Below the pieces are notes generated by a model, which was not told the origin of the DNA, did not search any database, and was given only the letters and a program-made list of their open reading frames with translations. A stretch of 64,000 bases of DNA from Arcuatula senhousia (lineage: Eukaryota > Mollusca > Bivalvia > Mytilida > Mytilidae): assembly GCA_963971305.1 (NCBI GenBank), contig OZ020317.1:19424001-19488000 (forward strand), given 5' to 3'. A program made the translations under genes and the position numbers. Positions 41,125-50,965 of this stretch are shown here, one piece after another (the stretch's first letter is position 1; each line of letters opens with the position of its first letter).

Positions 41125-44100
41125 GTTAATATTTTCTATTCAAGAATGTTTCATTTCGTTTATTCGTCTGTGATAAAATTTGTAATTTGAAATGCAGTAT
41201 TTTTACAATTTAATGGTACTTGCGGAACTAAAGTTTATATACACAAAAATTTAAAAACATCGATGCCCCCCCCCCCCTCGAAAATGAATAATATACTTAT
41301 GTTTACAAAAACGAAAGCAGAGAGGCACCGGGAGTGAGGGCAGCGGCATTCGAATGTCATAAATCCCAAAGAACAAACGAAGTAATTAAACACGAACGAG
41401 GACAGCACGACGAACAGACAACAACTACATGTGCATACATTTTATACATTTATTGTTTTGCTTATCTTTTTTTTTGTGTTAAACACTAATTATTCATAAA
41501 TGTGTCATGTCTCATTTATTTTGGTGCTTTTGGATAATTAGTCTTCATATGCAATAAATAATATGCTGTTTAAAAACATTTTCTTCAACACTGGGAACAC
41601 GTGCGGTGTGCGTTGGCCGAGTGGTTAAGGCACATGACTTAAAATCACAGGTCGACACCTCTGTAGGTGCGAGCCCCACATGTGTCAAGGTTTCCAGGCA
41701 CCTACCGTTGCTCGTGGGTTTCACCGATTTTCCAGCTTGGAATATCGGTCTTTCCTCCCACACAAGCCTGGCGACCATGCAAGGGCCTCCTATTAGCCAA
41801 ACGGTCGTTAATCTTGCCGTCGGTCAAAAGCTCTTCAGAGCTTATGATAATTGTTTGACTTGTGTACACATCACATCACTGATGTGTACTCACCGAGGTT
41901 AAGTAAATCTTACCTTTACCTTTACGCATGACTACAATGCTGTATGAGTTAATCTTTTAGTTTTTCTCACAAAACTATGGAAGCCCCGACGTGCAACGAA
42001 AAAATAAATAACTTGTGCGCACGAGTGTTTTAATCTTGTGTGCACAAGTTACAAACTCACGCGCACAAGTTAGTAACTCGCGTGACCAGTTTGAAACTTG
42101 TGCGCCCGATTTTGAAAAAAAAACTCGTGCACACAAGAATAACTCGTTCGCACAAGTCACTTACTCGTGCGCACGAGTTCAATATTTTTTGTTGATGGCA
42201 CGTCGGGGCTTCCATACAAAACCTAGCTTTTTAAAAATAATTTAGTTCTTCCTTTAATTTTCAGCAAATTACGTGAATGACTGGGATGCATTTTTAGCTT
42301 CCAGTGCTCAAACCATGGATTTATTGTTGGCATGTATAGTGTACACAACAATGGATATGAAGATAGACGTTTTAAATTTGATTGCTGCGAAATAGATGGT
42401 AAGGTTTGTGGTGTGGCATTTTCCTGCGTCATGCTACAATTTTAAGAACATGCGTACCTAACTCAATAATTCTTATTTCTACTATTGATAGGCGAATTGA
42501 GTCCATTTTTTTCCTTATACCCGTTGTATACTGTGATTTCATTATTATTCGTGGGGTATCAATTTTCGTAGGTTTCGTGGGTAGCCTTGAACCACGAAAT
42601 TTGATGTCCCACGAAAAGGAAATTTAACATGGATTATATGCTGTATACTAAAGAACCACGAATTTAAGAATCCACGAACTGATGCTTTTTCCCCAAACCA
42701 AGAAAATTGGTACCCACGAAAATAAATGAATCCACAGTACTTAATTTTCGAACAGGTATGAAATGAGCCCAATTGCTAAGAAAAAAAATTCTTCACTCGA
42801 TTAGGGACGGACCATTTAACTTGAAGGGGGGCCTTGGTTTTTTGTCGCGACAGAATATTTTTTTTCATTATCAGCACAATTTTCTATAGCAGAAATCCTT
42901 CTTCAGAATATTTTTTTTCTTACCCTCAGCTGCCAAAATATTTTTTTCATCAAAAATAATTTTCAGGATATTTTTTTAGGAAAAAAACAAGCCCCCCTTT
43001 CAAGTTCAATGGTCGGTCTGTTTCTAATCTTACACATTAATACCTAAACGAGTTTATAGTATTGCATATTTGCGTGTATTTTGTTTTGTGTACACAGCTT
43101 AATTTTCTTCATTTAAAACAGTTTATCTTAAAGGACCCATTTTTATTTTAGAAATTGATTTGACTGAATGTTTTTATTCGCCAATCAACGGATTCGATCA
43201 ACCCTTTGACGTTAAAGTTCCAGAAAACTTTGTTTTTCGAGGCGTAACGAGCGTTCATAACAACGGTTATGAGTAAGTTTGCGATAACAGTAGGGGTAGG
43301 GGGTCTACTTGCCTATAATTTGAGTAATACTGTGTCGTTAGCCACTTTAAAAATGAACCCTGTTGAAGACCGGTTAAATGGAAAAAATACACCCTGTTTT
43401 TTAAGACAAAAAACGGCAATAACTAGATCCTGTATAACCGTATAACTATATGCCAATATGACCCATTCCTGCAGTACACTCATATCATCTTAATAATAGC
43501 AAGTAACCCTCCCCCCGGGGATTACATGCATCTTCAATCAAATTACAAAGCGTCATAGACATTTGTCTTCCTTGCTAGCTCCGCAACGCAAGTTGGTCTT
43601 ACAAGCGTATCATTGATATGGAAACTTTACATATAATAAACTTTACGTTTTAAACGATTAGCGAAACACCAATTTACTTGTATACATTGTACTATGTTTT
43701 TTAGAAAGAAAAGAAGTCAGGAGCTCCCACGCGACATATCAATAAAACGGGGGGCAAGAGAGAAGTCTAATTTTAATTAGATTGCTTTGAAACCAAAGAA
43801 AAACTTTAAATTGCAATATTGTTAAGTTAATAAAGCTCTACAAAACTCTTGTAAGTCAACGTTTTCAAGTGGTCCTTTATAGAAGTTATATCCCCTTCAA
43901 CGTAAAAATTACAGGTTTGTCTTACATATAGATAATAAGAAAAAGCGATGGATTGCCGAAAATTTCTGCCAATTTAACTCTATGTTTTACTGCATTAAAT
44001 TAATCAATAATGTAAGATGACCCTTTATTAAACTAATGTCCTTTGAATGTCAAAAGAGTTTTTTTAGCCTTAAAGCCTAAAAGTTGGGGTCTTAAAGTCA

Positions 44101-44301
44101 GGTGAGCGATTCAGGCTCCTCTTGATTTTAATCAAAAGATGTAGTGGTTTGATTTATGTTTATTTTTATTCATTGTAATTCGATATATATATATATATAT
44201 ACGTTATCGTATGCTTTTTCAGGGACCGTGAATTTTCATGGGAGATTTGTCGACTAACTAATCGCACCATTCAAAGGAATTCATCATTCGTTGACAAATA
44301 A
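40904..44301 (+). CDS. Dermatopontin-like extracellular matrix protein (four exons, one frameshift)
   Basis: Exons 40904-41124, 42265-42398, 43152-43272 and 44223-44301 join in phase with GT-AG introns, apart from one lesion. The product, about 180 residues, has three dermatopontin repeats: YDGPVNFRC...HNGYEDRIWDLSC, YVNDWDA...FQCSNHGFIVGMYSVHNNGYEDRRFKFDCC, and FDQPFDVKVPENFVFRGVTSVHNNGYEDREFSWEICRLT. These match dermatopontin, a secreted Cys-rich matrix protein of about 200 residues; molluscan relatives are known from shells and haemolymph. A hydrophobic stretch (HILLLLVYYTQ) before the first repeat fits a signal peptide. The initiating ATG is uncertain: it may lie in an upstream exon spliced at the TTTTTTATAG acceptor (40903), or at 40876 if the A9 run hides an indel. 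Stop TAA at 44299. AATAAA words follow within 10 nt. Confidence 0.87.
41325..41420 (+). repeat. Dispersed repeat R3, fragment in dermatopontin intron 1
   Basis: Words GCAGAGAGGCACCGGGAG, GGCATTCGAATGTCATAAAT and CACGAACGAGGACAGCACGA are shared with the other R3 copies. Confidence 0.55.
41605..41925 (+). mobile_element. tRNA-derived SINE
   Basis: The head GTTGGCCGAGTGGTTAAGGC is a strong box A of tRNA-Leu/Ser type, and GGTGCGAGCCCCA about 45 nt later is a degenerate box B. A non-tRNA body of about 230 bp follows, and it ends in a repeated ACCTTTACCTTTAC tail. The body length and the tail make it a SINE and not a functional tRNA gene. It lies in intron 1 of the dermatopontin-like gene. Confidence 0.82.
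41976..42216. mobile_element. MITE with 19-bp perfect ends and an iterated palindromic word
   Basis: The terminal repeats TATGGAAGCCCCGACGTGC and its exact complement bound 241 bp. Between them about eight variants of the self-complementary word ACTTGTGCGCACAAGT follow one another at 12-25-nt spacing (42011-42180). No ORF. It sits in dermatopontin intron 1. Confidence 0.88.
42265..42398 (+). CDS. Dermatopontin-like exon 2, with frameshift
   Basis: The acceptor TTTTCAG ends at 42264. The frame from exon 1 gives ANYVNDWDA. Then the T5 run at 42291-42295 is one base short: the dermatopontin pattern (FQCSNHGFIVGMYSVHNNGY, EDRRFKFDCCEID) continues only in the next frame. The donor is GTAAGG after 42398, one base into a codon, in phase with exon 3. 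The lesion is a real one-base deletion or a homopolymer error in the assembly. Confidence 0.85.
42530..42738. mobile_element. MITE with CGTGGGTACCAATTTTCGTGG-type ends
   Basis: The left half (ACTGTGATTTCATTATTATT, ATCAATTTTCGTAGGTTTCG) is inversely matched by the right half ending AAAATAAATGAATCCACAGT. It is about 209 bp, in dermatopontin intron 2. Same family as the outermost element at 31975-34740. Confidence 0.75.
42804..43021. mobile_element. MITE with GACCATTTAACTTGAAGGGG ends
   Basis: Left GGACGGACCATTTAACTTGA and right TTCAAGTTCAATGGTCGGTC are inverse repeats. The interior is T-rich, with repeated AGAATATTTTTTT words. It is about 218 bp, in dermatopontin intron 2. Confidence 0.78.
43152..43272 (+). 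CDS. Dermatopontin-like exon 3
   Basis: The acceptor TTATTTTAG ends at 43151. It reads EIDLTECFYSPINGFDQPFD, VKVPENFVFRG, VTSVHNNGYE; the donor GTAAGT begins at 43273, two bases into a codon completed by exon 4. Confidence 0.87.
43800..44125 (+). repeat. Diverged 3' part of the pearl/Helitron-like family
   Basis: Contains AGCTCTACAAAACTCTTGTA, CTTTATAGAAGTTATATCCC and ends CAGGTGAGCGATTCAGGCTC then CTCTTG, parallel to 33985-34056. The terminal hairpin's second arm is shortened. It lies in dermatopontin intron 3. Confidence 0.65.
44223..44301 (+). CDS. Dermatopontin-like last exon
   Basis: The acceptor CTTTTTCAG ends at 44222 after an (AT)n run. It completes the Glu codon, then reads DREFSWEICRLTNRTIQRNS, SFVDK and TAA at 44299-44301. 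NRT is a potential N-glycosylation site. AATAAATAAATAAA follows immediately, giving a very short 3' UTR if used. Confidence 0.87.
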
Positions 44302-44559
44302 AAAAATAAATAAATAAAGTTTTAGAGTAAGATAAGTGTTAACTGTGTGTGTGTGTTTTTAAAAAAAAATTTCACTTAAGTTTGTAAAGCAGCAGTCAAA
44401 CAGTGTATAGAGTGTTTTGTTTTGTGTGAGTGTCAAACTTCCATTTTAAATACTTTTCATGATTTTAAAAAAAGTTTATTACTGTGGTCTCTGTTGTGTG
44501 AATATAACGAGTCTCTGCTGCCACTTTGTTTTTGAAGATCAACTGGATGATTGGCTTGA

Positions 44560-45150
44560 GATGTTCTCATAAAAATTATTAGATATCTTATATATGTTAT
44601 GAGATATCTTATAAGTTATTTTTTATAAGATATGTAATAAAGTTTATGAGATATCTTATAAACTTTATAAGATATCTTATATGTTTAATAAGGTATCTTA
44701 AAAACTTTATAAGATATCTTATAACCTTTTTTAAGATATCTTATATTTTTTATTTGACCTCTTTAAAGACATCTCATATAATTTATAAGATATCTCATTA
44801 AGTTTATATATAAGATATCTTATAAACTTTATGAGATATCTTATAAAAAATAATTTAAACGATATCTTATAAACTTTATGAGATATCTTATATTTTTTAT
44901 AAGACATCTTATTATTTTTTTCAGATGTCTTATAAAAATTGATTTAAGAAGATATCTAATATCTTTTAAACATATCATAAATAGTTAATAAGATATTTTA
45001 TAAACTTTATAAGATCTCGCATAAAGTTATAAGATATCTCATTAAGTTTATAAGATATCTTTTAAAGTTTATAAGATAATGTTATCAACTTTATGATAAA
45101 TCTTATAAAATATTTGAGATATCTTATAAATTTTATGTAATATCTTTAAA
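44560..45150. repeat. Array of the palindromic word TAAGATATCTTA
   Basis: About 590 bp in which AAGATATCTTAT or close variants recur more than twenty times at irregular spacing, often separated by AAACTTTAT or TTTATAA. The word reads the same on both strands. It begins about 260 bp after the dermatopontin-like stop codon. No terminal inverted repeat was identified. Confidence 0.88.
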
Positions 45151-45344
45151 GAGGAATAATGTTAATGATATAATATAGAATGGATATGGTGAGCTGCAAA
45201 GTTAGAAAGGGGTTTCCGTGTGCCAACAGTGATGAAAATCATCCTTTTAAAGCCGTTGACACCGGCAAATAAATGTTAATAAGGTGTGCCATAAATATGG
45301 GATTCCTTTCTCTGAAATAAATGCAGATGTTGATTAGTCGTAGA

Positions 45345-45610
45345 AATTTGTTTTGTCTCTCTTTACCGGATTTGACACACTGAATTGGAAATTAGCATTA
45401 CGACGGGTGTGCTATAGCAGGCAGGAATTGCTTACTCTTCCGGATCACCTGAGTTCACTCTTGTTACGACTTGAGTTTCAGTTGTTGTTTTCCGTTCGGT
45501 TGATTGTGTGTTTTGTGTTTCTTCGTGCTGTCCTTTTTCGTGTTTACCGGTTTTGTCGTTGCCTTTTCGGACTTCTGACACTCGAATTGCCCTCATTGCT
45601 TCTTTAATTT
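45345..45610 (-). repeat. Dispersed repeat R3, inverted copy
   Basis: TCACTCTTGTTACGACTTGA, TTTTGTGTTTCTTCGTGCTG, CGTTGCCTTTTCGGACTTCT and CACTCGAATTGCCC are the complements of R3 words at 35350-35560. A frame across it (45353-45607) is repeat-derived and is not called. Confidence 0.7.
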
Positions 45611-45619
45611 CTTTACCCC

Positions 45620-46450
45620 AATTGACCTTGGGGCCACATTACTAAAATAAAAGAGGAATTCGAAGCTTTCGCTAGTGGTAAGAAACATCATTTTCAAAAA
45701 AACGTATACAAATTGGCCTATCCACTACAGCTTGAATTGTTGAATAAATACACTTGTCCAGACAAATTTTTATAATTAGCGTTTTTTGGCCCCTTTTAAC
45801 ACCTTATTTCTATAAAACGATAGAGATTGCAAATCAGATTGAATGCCCATTCAATGTTTTTTTTTCAAAGATTCCAATGAAATAAAATTGAAAATCAGAT
45901 CACAAATAAAAGTTATTCTTCTTTGTGTAACCCCTTTTTGATCTCTAATAGCAATGTCGATCAACCAAAAACTCAACTTATCTTGGGCTGTGTCATGTGT
46001 GTCGCGTACACTTATTCCACATCTCTTTATTTTCTTTTATCACACGGAAACCAAAGTGTCCCCAGACAACAACGACAACGACGACATCGCCATAACATAA
46101 TATGATCACAAAATTTTTGCGGTCATATAAAAAAATTAGAGGCAAGCCACTTCTTAATATACCTTTGATACTCAGAAAAAAAAAGACTAGATTTCAGTCT
46201 TATAAATGTGAATATTAAGGCTTAATAAAGTAAGGTAAAGTGAAGCAAAGTTGAGTTTTTTTAATCCAATTATGCGAAGCTACATACTGTAATTATCTTT
46301 TTAACCAAAAGACGAAACCTGGGAAAATAGGAGACAAAGAAACTACGACAAAACACAACAATCAGTGAAAACTGTAATCAGTTTCACGAGTCTTAATGAC
46401 AAAAAAAAAATCATTTCCCCACCAAATATTATTCTAGAAAATTAATTCCA
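45620..46450. other. Intergenic, nothing recognised
   Basis: AT-rich. TTTCACGAGTCTTAATGACA followed by an A run occurs at 46381-46410 and again at 47099-47127, the only shared word noticed. Confidence 0.4.
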
Positions 46451-46457
46451 TTAAGAT

Positions 46458-46525
46458 CAATCTATCACCAGAGGGATCATCTATCAAAGTCGGTGTTGAT
46501 AGGTGCTCCCTCTGGTGAAAGATTG
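46458..46525. repeat. pre-miRNA-like hairpin (30-bp stem, 3 mismatches)
   Basis: The arm 46458-46487 (CAATCTATCACCAGAGGGAT) pairs with 46496-46525 around the 8-nt loop AGTCGGTG. Mismatches are only at three positions. Pairing resumes beyond a small bulge (TTAAG / ATTTAA-type). Size and shape fit a microRNA precursor, but a MITE remnant is equally possible. Confidence 0.7.
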
Positions 46526-47304
46526 CATTTAAGATAAAAAAGTAACTTCTCCTACTATATTTTGAATAAAGTACACAAAAGTTCTCCAATTATAGTTGAA
46601 TATTCAAAATAGTCTTAATAGAAAAAAAATCATACCATATGTCTATAACCGACATTGTTCTTTATTTTTTCTACGTTATTAACTAGTTCTATGGGTTACT
46701 GAATTCCGGTCATTTTACTTTGTAGAATACGACATTAATATTATATGAAAACTGTCCTATTTAGATTTCAATTATTTTTTCTATAACAGACAATAGCGAG
46801 ATTGTAAATGTAACTATTTCATTTGTTCAATGTTGCAGATAAATCATAAGTATAAGACTGTCTCTTGATCACTGCTGAGGATTTATTTCTGTCCAAACTT
46901 GACGTGACGTCATTTTAACGACGTAATTTTCGTTCCGGTCAACAAATTTCCGGACTTAATATGAATTTTGCTTATTCTAGGATAATTCTACTATGGTACA
47001 TACGAATAGGATAATCTTTGTTTTGACTATAGCAACTTTTTCGATATTTTTGGTTTTGATCACTTGCTTTTCAAACTCAAGTTTATTCTAGCATTAATTT
47101 TCACGAGTCTTAATGACAAAAAAAAATTCGCCTGGAACTTCTTTGTTTAAAACAGAATTTCCGAGAAAATAAAATTATGCCAATAAATATAATAAAGAAT
47201 AATTATGTAATGATGTATTTAATATATAAGTGTATTTTAGTCGTCTTCAAGTTATCATTTAGAAAAAGTGTTCTCAGTTTCACAGAAGCAAATTTACAGA
47301 TATT

Positions 47305-50300
47305 CTAGTATTTACTTTTTTCTACACAGAGGAACATAGGATCTCCTATATTGACGGTTTCGCCAACTTCTACCAGTGTTCGTGCGATCTTGCAATCCTT
47401 AGTACCTCTAACGGAACATTCCATTTTCATTGACTCAATAATTGCAACAACTTGATTAGCTTTTACAAAATCACCTGCCGAAACTAAAATTTTCCAGACA
47501 TTTCCGTAGACGTTTGCATCAATGGTGTTTTCATTTGACCTCATTTTCGCGGGACTCTTGGCATAATTGGTGTCCACTTCCGCTTCCTGTCCTATCATAC
47601 CTGTTTCTTCCCAATATGCAAGCTCTTTTTTGAATGCAGATTGTTGCTTTTGTTTGAAGTTTTCAATATCAGTCCTGTTGTCAAGCAGCATTTGGCGGTA
47701 CTCGGCAACATCAAATACGTCAGGAACAATGTCTATTTTATACTGGTTTATTCGTAATCGGGTTTTTATCTTTTCAAGTTCATCATCAGTGACGCGATAA
47801 AATTGAATTTTATCGAAGAAATTGAACAGATTTGGTTTGGCAGCATACTTATTCCATATGGGTATGGTTCTTCCACACAGTTGGTATCCGCCCGGAGATT
47901 CCATGCCGTAAATGCACAAATAAGCCCCGCCCAAGCCGACAGCTCCTTCTGGCGTAAAAGTGCGTGCAGGGCTGTACTTGCTTGTTACTAACCTATGACA
48001 TGGGTTCGTTGCGACTGCACACGGAGCGTTGAGATATACATCTCCCAGTCCCATAATTAGATAGGAAGCTTTTAACATGATATCTTCAACTTGCTGCCTA
48101 GTGTTTAAACCATTTATTCTAGCAACAAAATCGACGTTTGATGGCAAATATGGAGCGGTTTCTTTACTTGTTGCCATATATCGCTCAACTGCATCTTTGC
48201 ACCAACGATCATCGAAAGCAAGAGGCAATTTAATTCTTCTACATGGTATGACCAAAGAGCTGATTGATGTGTAAGGACAGCTTTCGACAATCTTTACAAC
48301 ATTTTCTACCCCGATCGACAGTGAGTTGTACATAACTTGCACGGAACATACACCGGGTGACACTTCCAATAAACCGCTTTCTTTGTTATCTACCTTATAT
48401 GCATTTATCCATTCCATGAAAACATACACAAACAGCCTAAAGTTAAAGTCTAAAACCATGTTTCCATATTCAATAAGTACTGCCGTGTCCCCCTGAGCCC
48501 GTGTTGTTATCTCTGGTATATGTTCGTCCGCCATATTTCGACTTAATATGGCGTCGTCCTTGAAGTCTCGACCTACAGCAGACGCGGCTGATGGTTGTAA
48601 TGTTTGAGCCTTCAAACCTATGTTTTTGATGAAGAGGTTGTGTTGCTTACGTTGATCCTCTGCCTCTTTGTGACTAACACGTAGAAATCGTACGGTATCT
48701 CCAGGTTTCATTTGCCCAACTTTCCATAGCTCAGAACTAACTACCACTGCGGGGCAAACAAAACCGCCGAGTGAAGGACCATCGACGCCTAAAATCACAG
48801 GATGATCTCCGGTAAAGTTGATACTTCCGACGACATACTCGCAGTCATGGATGTTCGATGGGTGCAATCCTGCTTCGCCTCCATCTTTTCTTGCCCACGA
48901 GGGTTTTGGGCCTGTAAGTCGCACCCCAAGTCGATTTGAGTTGTGATGAACTCGCCATTGGCTTGACCAAAATGATGACAAAAAATCGTCAGTAAAAAAG
49001 TCAGGGGATCCGTGTGGACCGTAGATAACTCCGACACTCCAATGAGACGACAAAGATAAGATATTTGCAGTAGACTCGAGCTCTGATTGATAAACACTTG
49101 TCGGATGTAGCGGCAACATATCTCCTACAGCAAGTATACGGCACATGTCCCCACCAAATCTTCCAAGAGGAAATGTACTTGGACTTCCTAAGTAATTGCT
49201 AACATTAAATCCTCCCGCTATTGCTAAATATGTTCGTATTCCGAATGTATCACAGTTTCCTATGCTGAAAACGTCACCAGTCTTCAACTGAATTTGACTG
49301 TATTGCTTAACGCTCAGGCCATTCAAATTAAGTTCTACTGGGGCACCCGTAACTGCAACTGTGCAACTCTGATGTACCTTAACTGTCATGCCTTGCATCG
49401 TCATTTCTATGCCGCATGCGGTTTCGTTGTTCCCGACGATTTTGTTTGCTATCCGTAAAGAGAGGTCATCAGTTGGCCCCGAAGGAGGGACTCCAATTTT
49501 CCAAAACCCAGTTCGCCCGGGCCAATTTTGAAACGTTGAAAACATTCCAGGTTTCATAACTTCAAGAAACGGTGCAACATAAGGAAATGATGTACAAAAA
49601 CTCGTTCTGGTATCGCCAGATAGGAACTCATTTGTTCTCAGTGCAGCAGACAAGTACTCTTTGTTGGTAAGTATTCCTTTAATTTTTAATTGTTCTAGCA
49701 TTTTGATCATTCTTTCAATTGCTTCTTTTCTATATGTTGCATGGACAATGACCTTCAGTAATAAAGGATCATAAAATCGCGAAATTATTGTCCCTGGTGA
49801 GATCCAATTTTCAATCCTCATCCAGGGAAATTTCGGTATGGAAACAGATTCTACAGTTCCACTACAAGGTCGGAAGTCGTGTACAGGGTCTTCGGCATAG
49901 ATTCTGCATTCTAATGCATGACCATTTGGCTGATGAACGTATTTATCGGGAAAGGTCAAAGGACACGTGTCGTCTGCTAGTTTTATCATCCATTCAACGA
50001 GGTCAATTCCGCAGACCATTTCTGTTACCGCGTGCTCCACCTGGAGTCGAGTGTTGAATTCCATAAAAAAGAACTCAGACGTAGAAATGTCAACAATAAA
50101 TTCAACAGTTCCGACACTTCTATACTTAGCCTGCTCACACATAAGTTTTGCAGCTGCAGACATTTTAGATCGTAGTTCTTTGGATATCCCAGCAGAAGGC
50201 GTCTCTTCAATTATCTTTTGAAACCGACGCTGTATGGAACATTCACGTTCTCCCAGACACAAAACACTTCCATCATTTCTCCCAAAAACTTGGATTTCTA

Positions 50301-50934
50301 TGTGTCTTGCTGTTTCAAGAAATTTCTCCAAATAAACCCCACCATTTGCAAAATTATCGAATGCAAGGCGTGATACTTTCTCGAACTCAGCTACCATGTC
50401 GTCATCATTGTCACAACGAGTCAAACCAATGCCCCCTCCTCCGCCTGCACTTTTAATAATCACAGGGTATGACAATTTGGAGGCATATTCCTTTGCTTCC
50501 TCGACGTTGTTCAACAAAGGACTTCTTCTAAGAGTGGGTATCCCAAAACTTGATGCAAAATCTAGTGCCTTATCCTTCAGTCCAAATTGATTAATGTTTT
50601 CTAAGGTTGGTCCAATGAATGTTATATTGTTTTCATTGCATAGGTGTACGAAATCAGGGTCAGTTGATAAAAATCCATACCCAGGAAGAATTGCTGTAGC
50701 CCCAGTCTAAAGACAGGCGTTGATGATCTCTGATTTATTTAAATAGCTGTCTCCGACAGGTGGCGGTCCTATGCGTATTGATTGGTCAGCTTCTATCACA
50801 TGGTTTGAGATGACATCCGCATCGGAATAAATGGAAACAGTCTGTATGTTAAGTCTTTTGCAGGTTTTTATTAAACGGCAAGCTATTTCTCCGCGATTTG
50901 CAATTAAGATCTTTTTGAAGGAAAGTTCCATCAT
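47305..50934 (-). CDS. Urea carboxylase (biotin-dependent), single exon with one in-frame TAG
   Basis: The ATP-dependent biotin enzyme makes allophanate from urea and bicarbonate (EC 6.3.4.6). Numbering from ATG at 50934 gives 1209 residues, the usual size. Biotin carboxylase comes first ([14 protein letters not shown] about 7-20; Gly-rich [13 protein letters not shown] about 160; [15 protein letters not shown], with the catalytic-Arg region, where the usual Pro is Ala). Next is AHS2/KipA-like carboxyltransferase ([20 protein letters not shown]), then AHS1/KipI-like ([20 protein letters not shown]), then a biotinyl domain with IIESMKME; the biotin Lys is about residue 1170 (47425-47427). An in-frame TAG at 50707-50709 replaces residue 76, between IINACL and [11 protein letters not shown], with no other break. 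Stop at 47305-47307. A TTTTCAG acceptor at 50966-50972 suggests a 5' UTR intron. No allophanate hydrolase domain is attached or nearby. Identity is secure; whether it is functional depends on the TAG. Confidence 0.92.
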
Positions 50935-50965
50935 GTAGAATAGGAGTAGATATCTTGGTTTTGAT

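Noticed and set aside
41607..41690. Possible tRNA-Leu/Ser gene
   Set aside because: Box A is good, but box B is degenerate, acceptor arms do not pair convincingly, and a long non-tRNA body with an ACCTTT tail follows. Called a SINE.
48795..49097. 100-codon - strand frame and other frames inside the urea carboxylase gene
   Set aside because: They overlap the true 1209-codon frame in other phases and have no independent support.
50690..50712. Intron boundary at the TTTAG in codon 76 of urea carboxylase
   Set aside because: Homology is continuous on both sides with exactly one residue replaced, and no donor with missing sequence was seen; a nonsense codon is the simpler reading.
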